Assembly (NCBI RefSeq): GCF_003319115.1
Contig: NZ_QOHF01000009.1
Coordinates: forward strand, 62,001 to 126,000
Origin: Geodermatophilus sp. TF02-6
Lineage (GTDB): Bacteria; Actinomycetota; Actinomycetes; Mycobacteriales; Geodermatophilaceae
DNA: 64,000 nt
Direction: 5' to 3'
The translations under genes and the position numbers were made by a program. This document shows positions 45,006-54,014 of this stretch, in pieces (within the stretch, counting starts at the first letter, position 1; the number at the start of each line of letters is the position of its first letter). The notes beneath the pieces are model-generated. The model was not told where the DNA came from. It made no database searches and saw only the letters and a list, made by a program, of their open reading frames with translations.

Positions 45006-47069
45006 ATGCACGTGCGCGTGCTCCTGCGCCCCGCCCTCGCCGTCCTGCTCGTCGGCAGCCTGATGGGCGTCCTCGCCGTCCCGCTGTTGCTGGCCCCCGG
45101 GATCACCCTGGGCCGGCTCGTGGACCGCGCCAACGCCCAGCCGACCACGCCGGTCGACCGGCCGCTGACCGGCAACACCCGCGTGCTCGCCGCCGACGGC
45201 TCGCTGATCGCCCAGTTCTACGAGCACGACCGGACGCTGGTCACCAGCGTCCAGATCGCCCCGGTGGTGAAGCAGGCGCTGATCGACATCGAGGACTCCC
45301 GCTTCTACCAGCACGGAGCGCTCGACCCCAAGGGCATCGCGCGGGCGGTGGTCACCGACCTGCGCTCCGGCGGCAATGCGCAGGGCGGCTCCACGCTCAC
45401 CCAGCAGCTGGTCAAGCAGACCCTGGTGCAGAACGCGACGACGCCGGAGCAGCAGCAGGCGGCGGTCGCCGACAGCCTGGCCCGCAAGCTCGTCGAGGCC
45501 CGCTACGCCACCGAGCTGCAGGGTGAGTTCACCAAGGACGAGATCCTCACCCGCTACCTGAACACGGTGTACTTCGGCGCCGGCGCCTACGGGCTCGAGT
45601 CCGCGGCGCAGACCTACTTCTCCACCGACGCCGCGCACCTGACCCTCGCCCAGGCGGCGACGCTGGCCGGGCTCGTGCAGAACCCCAGCGCCCTGAACCC
45701 GATCGACCACCCGCAGGCCGCCCAGGAACGGCGCGACCAGGTCCTCACCCGCATGCACGACCTGGGCCACATCAGCGCGCAGGACCTCGTCGCCACCACG
45801 GCGCAGCCGGTCACCGTCCGGCCGGGCGGGACGGCCAACGGCTGCGCCGGCGCCGCGCTCGGCGGGTTCTTCTGCGACTACCTGCAGGACCACCTCACCG
45901 GCACCCTCGGGCTCACCCCGGACCAGCTGAGGAACGGCGGGCTGACCATCCGGACGACGCTGCGGCCGGACCTGCAGCGCGCCGGCGACCAGGCGGTCGT
46001 CGCGACGCTGCCGATGGACAGCAGCCTGGCCGCCATCTACACCGTCGTCGAACCGGGCACCGGAGCGGTGTTGGCCATGAGCGACAACCGCAGGTTCGGC
46101 TGCACGGGCACGGGCTGCACGTCGGTGGACCTCAACGTCGCCGCGGCCGCGGGGGCCGGATCGACCTACAAGCTGTTCACGGCGGCGTCGGCCATGGAGC
46201 AGGGCTACACCATGGACTTCACCCAGACGACGTCCAACCCCTACTACTCCCGGGTCTTCGAGCAGAACGGCGGCCGCGTCGGCGCCCCCTACAGCGTCGA
46301 GAACGCGACCGACCACTACCCGGCCACGCTGGACATGGCCGAGGCGTTGGTGCGCTCCTCCAACACCTACTTCGTCGCCCTCGAGGACTCACTCGGCAGC
46401 GTGGCCGGACCGGTGCGCACCGCGCAGCAGCTGGGGCTGTCCTCGCTGACCGACGACCTCGCGCACCAGTTCACCTCCGCGGAGCTGGGCTCGTTCACCC
46501 TCGGCCCGATCGCCACCAGCCCGCTCGCGCTCGCCACCGCCTACGCGACCGTCTTCTCCGGCGGCACGCGCTGCGACCCGACCCCGGTCATCGCGATCCT
46601 CACCCCCGACGGCACGCCGCTGACCGGCCCCGACGGCACGCCGGTCGACACCGGCACGCACTGCACCCCCGGCGTGCTCCCCGCCGGCATCGCCGACACC
46701 CTCACCCAGGTGCTGCGCGGCGACGTCGAGAGCTCCATCGGGACCGCGACCCGCGCGGCCGTCCCCGGCCACCAGATCGCCGGCAAGACCGGCACCACCC
46801 AGGACCACCACTCGGTCGCCTTCGTCGGGTCCACGCCGCAGTACACCGCCAGCGTCATGGTCGAGAACCCCGACACCGCCCAGGACGTCGGCGGGTACGG
46901 CGGCGACAAGGGCGCGCAGATCTGGCACGACGCGATGCAGCCGATCCTCACCGACGAGCCGGTCAGGGCCTTCCCGCCGGCCGACCCCGCCCACCTCGGC
47001 CGGCTCGCCGACCGGAGCGGGGGCACCTGCACCGCGCAGGTGGGCGACCTGCAGATCCCCTGCAGCTGA
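45006..47069 (+). CDS. Class A penicillin-binding protein (transglycosylase/transpeptidase)
   Basis: The 687-residue bifunctional enzyme polymerises and cross-links peptidoglycan. A membrane helix (residues about 8-30) is followed by the GT51 domain with EDSRFYQHGALDPKG (catalytic Glu96), QGGSTLTQQLVKQ, and RYLNTVYFGAGAYGLESAAQ. The transpeptidase has SxxK at Ser386 (STYK), SxN (SSNTY) and KTGTT. Several cysteines (CAGAALGGFFCD, CTGTGC) suggest disulfides outside the cell. The ATG has CATACT seven bases upstream, close to a leaderless promoter. It is convergent with the LCP gene, with a short hairpin CTGACC/GGTCAG spanning both stop codons (47066-47080). Confidence 0.95.
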   Translation: MHVRVLLRPALAVLLVGSLMGVLAVPLLLAPGITLGRLVDRANAQPTTPVDRPLTGNTRVLAADGSLIAQFYEHDRTLVTSVQIAPVVKQALIDIEDSRFYQHGALDPKGIARAVVTDLRSGGNAQGGSTLTQQLVKQTLVQNATTPEQQQAAVADSLARKLVEARYATELQGEFTKDEILTRYLNTVYFGAGAYGLESAAQTYFSTDAAHLTLAQAATLAGLVQNPSALNPIDHPQAAQERRDQVLTRMHDLGHISAQDLVATTAQPVTVRPGGTANGCAGAALGGFFCDYLQDHLTGTLGLTPDQLRNGGLTIRTTLRPDLQRAGDQAVVATLPMDSSLAAIYTVVEPGTGAVLAMSDNRRFGCTGTGCTSVDLNVAAAAGAGSTYKLFTAASAMEQGYTMDFTQTTSNPYYSRVFEQNGGRVGAPYSVENATDHYPATLDMAEALVRSSNTYFVALEDSLGSVAGPVRTAQQLGLSSLTDDLAHQFTSAELGSFTLGPIATSPLALATAYATVFSGGTRCDPTPVIAILTPDGTPLTGPDGTPVDTGTHCTPGVLPAGIADTLTQVLRGDVESSIGTATRAAVPGHQIAGKTGTTQDHHSVAFVGSTPQYTASVMVENPDTAQDVGGYGGDKGAQIWHDAMQPILTDEPVRAFPPADPAHLGRLADRSGGTCTAQVGDLQIPCS

Positions 47070-47076
47070 CCGGCGG

Positions 47077-48498
47077 TCAGTTCACGCAGGAGGAGGCGGA
47101 GAAGGTCGACGTCAGGCCGTCCGACCCGACCGGGGACGGCGACGACGACGCGGCCGGTGAGGGTGCGGACGGCGACAGCGAGGCCGCCGGGGCCGTGGAC
47201 CCGGCCGACCCGGCGGGCGCCACCGTGCGGCCGTCGGTGCCCAGGGTGAGCGTCACCCGGTCCACGTCGGAGGAGGCGCCCACGGCGACGCCCGGGACCG
47301 CCTCGGCCACCGCCTTGGCCTGCGCCTCCGTCCCCGGCGGGTAGGTCACCGTGGTCAGGCTGCTCGTCGTGCCCGTGTCGGCGACGGAGGCCGGAAAGCC
47401 GAGGCCCCGCAGCGCGTCGGCCTGCTGGGTGGCCAGCCCGGCGGTGTCGGTGCCGTTGACCACCTGCACGTCCACCGCCGCCGGCGCGGCCGCGGGAGCG
47501 TCGACGTAGGCCGCGGGCTCGCCGACGACCTCGGCGACGAACGCCGGCAGCGCGGCCCGGTCGACGGCCACGACGGACACGGCGTTGCCGCTGTCGTCGC
47601 GGATGGTCGGCGTCCCGAGGGTGGGGATCGTGGTGAAGGCGACGTCGCCGGAGGCGATCGCGGCGAACTGCTCGGCGAACTGCAACAGGTCCAGGCCGGG
47701 GTCGGTCTGCACCGCCGAGCCCACCGCCTGCAGCAGGCGGCGCAGCTTGGCCGGGTCGAGCAGCACCCCGCTCGAGGTGGCCTTGCGCAGCTCGGTGGAG
47801 AGGAAGTACTGCTGGCGGACCACCCGGTCCAGGTCGCCCCGCGGCAGCCCGTGCCGCTGGCGGACGAACGACAGCGCCTGCTTGGCGTCCAGGGTGGAGA
47901 CCCCGGCCGGCAGGTCGGTGCCGGAGTACGGGTCGCTGGCCGGCTGGTTCAGGCACACCTGGACCGGGCCGAGCACCTGCGCCACCTGGTAGAAGCCGAG
48001 CAGCGACACCCGCACGAAGTGGTCGACGTGCAGCCCGGTCAGGTCCTGGACGGTCCGGATCAGCAGGGCCATGCCCCCGGCGTCCCCACCGCCGTTCGCG
48101 GCGCCGGCGGCGAACGCCGAGTTCAGCTTGCCCTTGCCGACGCCGGGGATGTCGACCCAGGAGTCGCGCGGCAGCGAGATCACCGTCGCCCGGCCCCCGC
48201 CGGCCGGGACGTGCAGCAGCATCATCGTGTCGGTGTTGACCGCCCCGTCGACCTCTCCCGTGCTCAGCTCGGCCAGCACCTCCGGGCTGGCGCCCTCGGG
48301 GCGGTGGTCGTCGCCGACCAGCAGCACGTTCTGCTCCGCGGACGCGCCGGAGGAGCCGGGCCCGGCGATCTGGGTGACGCTGGAGCCCAGGGTCCGGTAG
48401 GCGTACCAGCCGTAGCCGCTGCCGGCGAGCACCAGCAGCGACAGCACCGCCGCCAGGGCGCGCGCCAGCCGGACCGGGAGGCTCGCGCGCGGCTGCAC
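47077..48498 (-). CDS. LytR-CpsA-Psr (LCP) family cell-wall ligase
   Basis: LCP enzymes transfer wall polymers such as arabinogalactan or teichoic acids from a lipid carrier to peptidoglycan outside the membrane. The 473-residue protein has a membrane helix (ALAAVLSLLVLAGSGYGWYA, residues about 12-31) and the LCP domain (LLVGDDHRPEGA, NTDTMMLLHVPAGGGRATVI, SLPRDSWVDIPG, KQALSFVRQRHGLPRGDLDR with pyrophosphate-binding arginines). A C-terminal LytR_C domain (VDVQVVNGTDTAGLATQQAD) and a Ser/Pro-rich tail follow. The GTG start follows a leaderless -10 box. It sits beside the penicillin-binding protein gene and is divergent from the inositol/YcaO operon. Confidence 0.93.
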   Translation of the reverse strand: MQPRASLPVRLARALAAVLSLLVLAGSGYGWYAYRTLGSSVTQIAGPGSSGASAEQNVLLVGDDHRPEGASPEVLAELSTGEVDGAVNTDTMMLLHVPAGGGRATVISLPRDSWVDIPGVGKGKLNSAFAAGAANGGGDAGGMALLIRTVQDLTGLHVDHFVRVSLLGFYQVAQVLGPVQVCLNQPASDPYSGTDLPAGVSTLDAKQALSFVRQRHGLPRGDLDRVVRQQYFLSTELRKATSSGVLLDPAKLRRLLQAVGSAVQTDPGLDLLQFAEQFAAIASGDVAFTTIPTLGTPTIRDDSGNAVSVVAVDRAALPAFVAEVVGEPAAYVDAPAAAPAAVDVQVVNGTDTAGLATQQADALRGLGFPASVADTGTTSSLTTVTYPPGTEAQAKAVAEAVPGVAVGASSDVDRVTLTLGTDGRTVAPAGSAGSTAPAASLSPSAPSPAASSSPSPVGSDGLTSTFSASSCVN

Positions 48499-48505
48499 CT
48501 GCTCG

Positions 48506-48511
48506 ACGGTA
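48506..48511 (-). promoter_or_regulatory. Leaderless -10 box TACCGT of the LCP gene
   Basis: On the minus strand TACCGT ends seven bases before the GTG at 48498. The remaining gap to 48807 holds the inverted repeat at 48733-48756 and a 70-codon ORF that I do not accept as a gene. Confidence 0.55.
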
Positions 48512-48732
48512 GGCCCGGCTCCTGGGCGTCACCTGGGCGGCGGCGTGGAGAACAAATTCCCGGTGCCGGGCGGGACCGCGTCCCGTGGCGGCCACGACCC
48601 TGCGTGTGCCAGCCTCGGCTCCGCCGAGGTCGTCGTCCGGAGCCGGGCAGCAGGCCGCGTCCCCCGGCAGACCCCAGCGCGCAGGGCACCGTCCCGAGTT
48701 GCGCTGGACCCACTCCAGGACTGGACTGACTC

Positions 48733-48756
48733 CACGTCACCCGGCAGGGTGACGTG
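48733..48756 (+). promoter_or_regulatory. Inverted repeat upstream of the inositol/YcaO operon
   Basis: CACGTCACCC and GGGTGACGTG are perfect ten-base arms around GGCA, 52 bases before the first start codon of the operon. It could be an operator or an attenuating hairpin in the leader. Confidence 0.6.
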
Positions 48757-48807
48757 ACGTGCGTCGCCCCCGGTCGCGCACGACCCAGTCGAGTACAGGA
48801 GGACGCC

Positions 48808-50031
48808 TTGTCCGGTGAACCACGACGGGTGGGGATGGCCGTGGTCGGCCTCGGAGGAGCGGTCGCCACGACCGCCGTCGCGGGCCTGGAGCTGCTGCGC
48901 TCCGGTTCGAGCGACACCTCGGGGCTGCCCCTCGCAGGAGTGGAGGTGGACGGCGTCCCCGTCGAGGAAGCGACCGGGCTGGTGCCCTACACCGACCTCG
49001 TCGTCGGCGGCTGGGACCTCGACGGCTCCGACCTGCGCAAGGCCGCCGAGCAGCACGGCGTCCTGGACTCCGCCCAGCTGGAGCGGGCCGCGGCCCACCT
49101 CTCCTCGGTGACGCCCTGGGCGGCGGCCGGGGACGCCGACTTCTGCCGCAACGTGACCGGCGGCAACGTGGTGCTGGCCGAGACCCGCCGGGCCCAGGTC
49201 GACGCCGTCCGGGCCGACCTGGCCCGCTTCCGCGAGGAGCAGCGGCTCGACGGGCTGGTCCTGGTCAACCTGGCCTCGACCGAGCGCTGGCCCGACCCGT
49301 CGGCGCCCGCCCTGCAGTCGGCCGAGGCGTTCGAGGCCGGCCTGGACGCCGACGACCGCTCGATCACCCCGGCGATGGTCTACGCCTACGCCGCGATCGC
49401 CGAGGGCGTCGGCTACGTCAACTTCACCCCCTCGCTGGCCGCCGACGTCCCGGCCCTGGTGGAGCTGGCCGAGCAGCGCGGGGTGCCCGTCACCGGCAAG
49501 GACGGCAAGACCGGGCAGACCATGATCAAGACGGTGCTGGCGCCGGCCTTCCGCAGCCGGGCGCTGACCGTCGAGGGCTGGTACTCGACCAACATCCTGG
49601 GCAACCGCGACGGCCTGGCCCTCGAGGACCCGGACTCGCTGTCGAGCAAGCTGCAGACCAAGGGCAACGTGCTCGACTCGATCCTCGGCTACCCGGTCGA
49701 GGACCACCTGGTGCGCATCGACTACTACCGGCCGCGCGGCGACGCGAAGGAGGCCTGGGACGCGATCGACCTGGTCGGCTTCCTCGGCCGGCGCATGCAG
49801 GTCAAGATCGACTTCCAGTGCCGCGACTCGATCCTGGCCGCGCCGCTGGCCATCGAACTGGCCCGCCTCACCGACCTGGCCCAGCAGCGCGGCGAGCGCG
49901 GCGTGCAGACCCAGTTCGGCTGGTTCTTCAAGGCGCCGATGACCCCCGACGGCAACACGCCCGAGCACGCCCTGCACCGGCAGGAGCGCGTGCTGCTCGA
50001 CTGGCTGGCCGCGGGCCCGGCCGACCGGTGA
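48808..50031 (+). CDS. ino1: Inositol-3-phosphate synthase (myo-inositol-1-phosphate synthase family)
   Basis: The enzyme turns glucose 6-phosphate into inositol phosphate with NAD. The 407-residue protein has the Rossmann motif MAVVGLGGAVATTAVAG, LVVGGWDLDGSDL, LVLVNLASTERWPD, the active-site block TGKDGKTGQTMIKTVLAPAF (catalytic lysines) and VEGWYSTNILGNRDG. The start is TTG at 48808, with AGGAGG five bases upstream; no better start fits. As first gene of the overlapping operon it would supply the inositol core for the glycosyltransferase and deacetylase at the far end. Its stop overlaps the next start by four bases (GTGA). It may be this organism's general inositol source or a dedicated second copy. 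Confidence 0.9.
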   Translation: MSGEPRRVGMAVVGLGGAVATTAVAGLELLRSGSSDTSGLPLAGVEVDGVPVEEATGLVPYTDLVVGGWDLDGSDLRKAAEQHGVLDSAQLERAAAHLSSVTPWAAAGDADFCRNVTGGNVVLAETRRAQVDAVRADLARFREEQRLDGLVLVNLASTERWPDPSAPALQSAEAFEAGLDADDRSITPAMVYAYAAIAEGVGYVNFTPSLAADVPALVELAEQRGVPVTGKDGKTGQTMIKTVLAPAFRSRALTVEGWYSTNILGNRDGLALEDPDSLSSKLQTKGNVLDSILGYPVEDHLVRIDYYRPRGDAKEAWDAIDLVGFLGRRMQVKIDFQCRDSILAAPLAIELARLTDLAQQRGERGVQTQFGWFFKAPMTPDGNTPEHALHRQERVLLDWLAAGPADR

Positions 50032-50927
50032 CGGGCGGGCCCCCCGCCCTCGCGCGGCTGCGGCCCCTGCTGGCCGAGATCGGCGACGCCAAGCGGGTCC
50101 GCGTCGCCGACGCCCCCGGGTCGCTGGCGGAGCAGGCCTTCGCCCGCGCCTGGGGGCGGCTGGTCGCCGGCGAGGACGCGGCCGCGGTCGCGCTGTCGGA
50201 GGCGGCGGCAGCGGTGGCCCGGGCCCGGCTGGCCGGCATCGACGGCGCGGTGCTGCGGACGGCCGGCCTGTCCGACGGCGAGGCGCGTGAGGTGTTGCGC
50301 CGCGGGTTCGACGAGGTCGCCGGGCCGGTCGACCCCGCGCTGCGGGACACGCTGCGGGAGGCCCTGCCCCTCGTCGTCCCGGCGCCGGAGCCGCCCGCGC
50401 TCGCCGGGCGGCTCAACCGCCAGCCGCGCGCCGGGGCCACGGCCCCGGGCCGGGCGCGGGTGATCGTCGAGCCCCCGGAGAGCCACGGCGACCACTGCCT
50501 GACCGTGGCGGTCTACGGGGTGCTCGTCGCGCCGGTGTTCGGCGCCGACCCGGTGCCGCCGTTCCTCGTCGGGCTGGCCCACCACCTGCACAACGGAGCG
50601 CTGCCCGACGCCGGGTTCGCCGGCGAGGTGCTGCTCGGGTCCGCGCTGCCGCGGGTGATGGCCACGCTGGAGGAGCGCGAGCTGGCGGCCCTGCCCGCGC
50701 CGCTGGCCCGGCGGCTGCGCGCGGTGCTCGGGCTGCGCGCGGACGCCGGGGCTCGTGAGTCGCAGGCCTTCCACGCCGCCGACGTCCTGGACCGGGTGCT
50801 GCAGGTGCACCACCACGCGCGCGCCGCGGGGTTCACCGCCGACCAGGCGCTCGACGACCTCGAGCTCGTGCACGCCGGGCCGGTGCAGGCCTTCCACCTC
50901 GACGTGCTGGCGGCGGCAGGCCTGTGA
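50028..50927 (+). CDS. HD-like protein of unknown function
   Basis: The 299-residue protein has a helical N-terminal half and a histidine-rich C-terminal half reminiscent of HD-superfamily phosphohydrolases. Visible are ESHGDHCLTVAVYG, FLVGLAHHLHNGALPD (where an HD pair would be expected) and ESQAFHAADVLDRVLQVHHH. The classic His-Asp doublet is replaced by His-His, so metal-dependent phosphatase activity is only a suggestion. A phosphatase would suit a pathway starting from inositol phosphate. It overlaps both neighbours by four bases. I do not recognise a named family. Confidence 0.65.
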   Translation: MTGGPPALARLRPLLAEIGDAKRVRVADAPGSLAEQAFARAWGRLVAGEDAAAVALSEAAAAVARARLAGIDGAVLRTAGLSDGEAREVLRRGFDEVAGPVDPALRDTLREALPLVVPAPEPPALAGRLNRQPRAGATAPGRARVIVEPPESHGDHCLTVAVYGVLVAPVFGADPVPPFLVGLAHHLHNGALPDAGFAGEVLLGSALPRVMATLEERELAALPAPLARRLRAVLGLRADAGARESQAFHAADVLDRVLQVHHHARAAGFTADQALDDLELVHAGPVQAFHLDVLAAAGL

Positions 50928-52015
50928 GCGGCTCTGTCGACCTGCGGCTGCGCCGTGCGGGAGCGGACGGCGACGCCGCGACCGCTGCCGCACCCGACGT
51001 CCCGGTGGTCGACGGCATCCCGTTCGCCCGCGCGGGGCGCGACGAGCTGCGCGCGCAGGTGGCCGGCCTGCTCGCCCGCGGCGAGGTCGACCGGGCCCGG
51101 GTGGCGCTGCTCGCCGACGCCGACGACTGGTGGACCGAGCCGGCCCCGCCCCCCGAGCAGCTGGCCCGCGTACCGGCCGCGACCACGCTGCGGGAGGCGA
51201 TGGGGCTGCTCGGCATGGGCCGGGTGGGCGACTACTTCGCCCACCGCTGGTCCGACCCGACCCACCTGGCCGGGCTGGCGCTGCTGCAGCAGCACTGGCC
51301 GGGGAGGAGGCCGGTGGTGGACGTCGCCTGTGGCACCGGCACGCACCTGCGCGAGCTGGCCCGCCGCGGCTGCACCGACCTCACGGGCGTCGACGTCGTG
51401 TGGGCCAAGCTGTGGCTGGCGCGGCGGTTCGTCTGCGCAGGAGCGCGCTACGTCTGCGCCGACGTCACCGCCGCGCCCGACCTGGCCGCCGCCCACGGCG
51501 TCCGGGCCCCGGCCTACGTGCTCTGCCACGACGCCTTCTACTTCCTGCGGGACAAGCCGGCCGCGGCGGCGGCGATGCGCGCGCTGGCCGGGGACGGCGG
51601 CACCGTCGTCGTCGGGCACGCGCACGTCGCCGACCCGCACGGCGAGCCGCTGACGCCGGAGGGCTACGCCGCGGTGCTCGGCACCGACCTGCTCTACGAC
51701 GACGCGGAGCTCACCGCCGCGCTGCTCGCCGGCCGCCCGCCGCGGCCGGCCGCAGCGACGGACCTGCACGAGAGCGAGGCGGTCGCCCTGGTCGCCGGCG
51801 ACCCGCGCTCCCCCGCCCCGGTCGACCTCGGCGAACCGCTCGGGCCGCTGCGCCGCAACCCGCTCTACGTCGACGGCGTGCTGCGTTGGCCCAGCGAGCG
51901 CTACGCGGCCGAGTACGGCCCCCGGTCGGGGTACCTGCCGGCCCGCTGGCCCGACCCGCTGCCCGCCGACGCCGCCCGCCGCCGCCTGCTGGTCGACCTG
52001 CCGGAGGCGTGGTGA
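50924..52015 (+). CDS. Class I SAM-dependent methyltransferase
   Basis: The 363-residue protein has a Rossmann methyltransferase core from about residue 130: the SAM loop VVDVACGTGTHLRELARRG, the acidic residue in TGVDVVWAKLW, and an ARYVCADVT/LCHDAFYFL segment after it. About 100 N-terminal residues (including LRAQVAGLLARGEVDRARVA and WTEPAPPPEQL) and a C-terminal extension rich in Pro and Arg surround it and may recognise the substrate. The methyl acceptor is unknown. GTGA overlaps link it to the genes on both sides. Confidence 0.85.
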   Translation: MSGSVDLRLRRAGADGDAATAAAPDVPVVDGIPFARAGRDELRAQVAGLLARGEVDRARVALLADADDWWTEPAPPPEQLARVPAATTLREAMGLLGMGRVGDYFAHRWSDPTHLAGLALLQQHWPGRRPVVDVACGTGTHLRELARRGCTDLTGVDVVWAKLWLARRFVCAGARYVCADVTAAPDLAAAHGVRAPAYVLCHDAFYFLRDKPAAAAAMRALAGDGGTVVVGHAHVADPHGEPLTPEGYAAVLGTDLLYDDAELTAALLAGRPPRPAAATDLHESEAVALVAGDPRSPAPVDLGEPLGPLRRNPLYVDGVLRWPSERYAAEYGPRSGYLPARWPDPLPADAARRRLLVDLPEAW

Positions 52016-53103
52016 CCCCCATCCCCGTCCAGCGCGACCGCCGCTCCGGCACGACCACGTGGCCGGAGCGGTACGAGTTCGTCGACTGCTCCGTGGAGAG
52101 GAGACCGGTGCGCACCGTCGGCTGGGGCATCGCCGGCTGCGGCTGGGTGGCCCGCGACCACGCGCTGCCCGCGCTGCGGGGGACGTGGGGCGCGCGGGTC
52201 GTCGCGCTGCACGACCGCGACCCGGCGGCCATGGCCCGCATGGACGTCGAGGCGCCGCGGTGCGCCGACCTCGAGGCCTTCCTCAGCACGCCGGGGCTGG
52301 ACGCGGTCTACGTCGCCGTCCCCAACTCCGCGCACCGCGCGGTGGTCGAGGCGGCGGTCGCGGCCGGCAAGGCGGTGCTCTGCGAGAAGCCCCTGGCCGC
52401 CGACGTCGCCGACGCCGAGGCGATGGTCGCCGCTGCCGAGGAGGCCGGCGTGCTCCTGGGGACGGCGTACGACCAGCGCTGGCACCCCGCGCACGTGCGG
52501 CTGCGCGAGCTGGTCCCCGAGCTGGGCACGGTCACCGCCGTCCGGATCGTCTACTGCTGCTGGCTGCCGGCCGAGTGGACCCCCGACGGCCGGCCGCACG
52601 ACAACTGGCGGGTCGACCGCACCCGGGCCGGCGGCGGCGCGGCGATCGACCTGGCTCCGCACGGCCTGGACCTGGCCGGCGTCCTGCTCGGGGAGGACGC
52701 CGTCGAGCTGCGGGCGCTGCTGCAGCGGCGGGTGCACGACTACCCCGTCGACGACGGCGCGCTGCTGTCCGGGCGCACCGCCGGCGGCGTGCTGGTCGAC
52801 CTGCACGTCGCGTTCAACACACCCGACGCGCTGCCCCGCCGCCGCCTGGAGGTCGTCGGCACCCGCGGGTCGGCGGTCGCCGTCGACACGATGGGGCAGA
52901 GCGCGGGGGGCTCGCTGACGCTGTACCGACCCGAGCCGGTGGCGGTCCCCTTCGCCGCCGGCACCACGCCCTTCGCCGCGCAGTTCGCCGCCTTCACCGC
53001 CGCGGTCGCCGGAATCGCGCCCTGGCCGTACGACGCCGCCCGCGACCTGGCCCTGCACCGGCTGCTGCTCACCGCCCTCGCCGAGCCCGGAGGCCCGCCG
53101 TGA
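52012..53103 (+). CDS. Gfo/Idh/MocA-family oxidoreductase
   Basis: The 363-residue NAD(P)-dependent enzyme has the Rossmann motif GWGIAGCGWVARDH (about residues 37-50), VYVAVPNSAHRAVVEAAVAA, LCEKPLA with the catalytic lysine, and AIDLAPHGLDLAG with the expected Asp/His. Relatives oxidise inositols or sugars (inositol dehydrogenases), so oxidation of an inositol or sugar ring carbon is the natural guess. Two starts are possible. The GTG at 52012 overlaps the upstream stop by four bases and gives a 32-residue extension whose codons end almost always in G or C, which supports coding. The GTG at 52108 has GGAGAGGAG upstream and gives the usual family N terminus. Confidence 0.85.
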   Translation: MTPIPVQRDRRSGTTTWPERYEFVDCSVERRPVRTVGWGIAGCGWVARDHALPALRGTWGARVVALHDRDPAAMARMDVEAPRCADLEAFLSTPGLDAVYVAVPNSAHRAVVEAAVAAGKAVLCEKPLAADVADAEAMVAAAEEAGVLLGTAYDQRWHPAHVRLRELVPELGTVTAVRIVYCCWLPAEWTPDGRPHDNWRVDRTRAGGGAAIDLAPHGLDLAGVLLGEDAVELRALLQRRVHDYPVDDGALLSGRTAGGVLVDLHVAFNTPDALPRRRLEVVGTRGSAVAVDTMGQSAGGSLTLYRPEPVAVPFAAGTTPFAAQFAAFTAAVAGIAPWPYDAARDLALHRLLLTALAEPGGPP

Positions 53104-54014
53104 CCCCGCCACCCGCGACCCCGCCACCCGCGACCACCCCCGCCACCAACCCCTACCGCGGCCTGCTGCCCGACCTGCCCGCCTGGGCCTGCACCAACTG
53201 CGGGCACTGGCAGCGCTGGCCGGCCCCCGGGCCGCTGGTCTGCCCGGTGTGCGCCGACGTCCGCAACGCGCTGCCGGAGAACGGCTTCGAGTTCGTCACG
53301 CCGGAGCAGGCCGACGCGCTGGTCACCGGCTTCTGCCGGCCCACCGCGGTCGAGGGGGTCACCGAGTTCGGCACCGAGCCCCGCTTCGGCCTGGACAGCC
53401 GCGGGTGGGTGGTCGAGACCGACGCCGGGCTGGTCGGCTTCGAGTGCGCCCCCTGGTACACCGCCGACATGCTCGCCCGGCTGCGGGAGATGGCGGCCGC
53501 CGAGGGCGGCTTCGACGTCCTGGCCTCCAGCCACGTGCACGGCTACGGCGCGCTGTGGCAGCTGCAGGCCGAGCTCGAACCCCGGGTGGTCTGCGTCGGC
53601 GTCCGGGACCTGGAGTGGACCAAGGCCTTCCGGGTCACCTGGCCGGCCGACGACGTGCTCGAGCTCGCCCCCGGCCTCACCCTGCACCGCACCGGCGGGC
53701 ACTTCCCCGGGCACTCGGTGCTGCACGACCGCCGCCGCGGGGTGCTCTTCTGCGGCGACTCGCTCAAGGTCGACCTCGACGAGGCCGGCGACCCGGTCGG
53801 CCTGTCGGCGCACAAGGCGTTCCACGCCCAGATCCCGCTGTCCCACGGCGAGCTGCGCGAGTACCTGACGGTGGTCGGAGCGCTGGAGTTCGACACGGTG
53901 GCCACCCCGTTCGAGCTGGTCCGCGGGGTCACCACCGACCACGTCGTCCACCTGGTGCAGCGGCTGCTGTCCGGGCCGCCGGACGCCGCCCCCGTCGCGC
54001 TGGACGAGCTGTGA
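53100..54014 (+). CDS. Zinc-ribbon metallo-beta-lactamase-fold protein
   Basis: The 304-residue protein begins with a proline-rich stretch and a zinc ribbon (CTNCGHW with CPVC, Cys31, 34, 48, 51), followed by a metallo-beta-lactamase-like domain. The first metal motif reads SSHVHGYGALW (144-154), keeping HxH but lacking the Asp-His of HxHxDH. Later ligands are plausible in GGHFPGHSVLH (199-209) and FCGDSLKVD (218-226). The fold usually hydrolyses esters or thioesters or works with flavins; loss of the second site suggests a changed chemistry or a single metal. It overlaps its neighbours by four bases on each side and directly precedes the YcaO gene. Confidence 0.78.
   Translation: MTPPPATPPPATTPATNPYRGLLPDLPAWACTNCGHWQRWPAPGPLVCPVCADVRNALPENGFEFVTPEQADALVTGFCRPTAVEGVTEFGTEPRFGLDSRGWVVETDAGLVGFECAPWYTADMLARLREMAAAEGGFDVLASSHVHGYGALWQLQAELEPRVVCVGVRDLEWTKAFRVTWPADDVLELAPGLTLHRTGGHFPGHSVLHDRRRGVLFCGDSLKVDLDEAGDPVGLSAHKAFHAQIPLSHGELREYLTVVGALEFDTVATPFELVRGVTTDHVVHLVQRLLSGPPDAAPVALDEL

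Noticed and set aside
48545-48757. 70-codon ORF before the YcaO operon as a precursor peptide
   Set aside because: No ribosome site, no core-like Cys/Ser/Thr cluster, codon pattern like background, and it runs into the inverted repeat. It remains the only candidate if a peptide substrate is insisted on.
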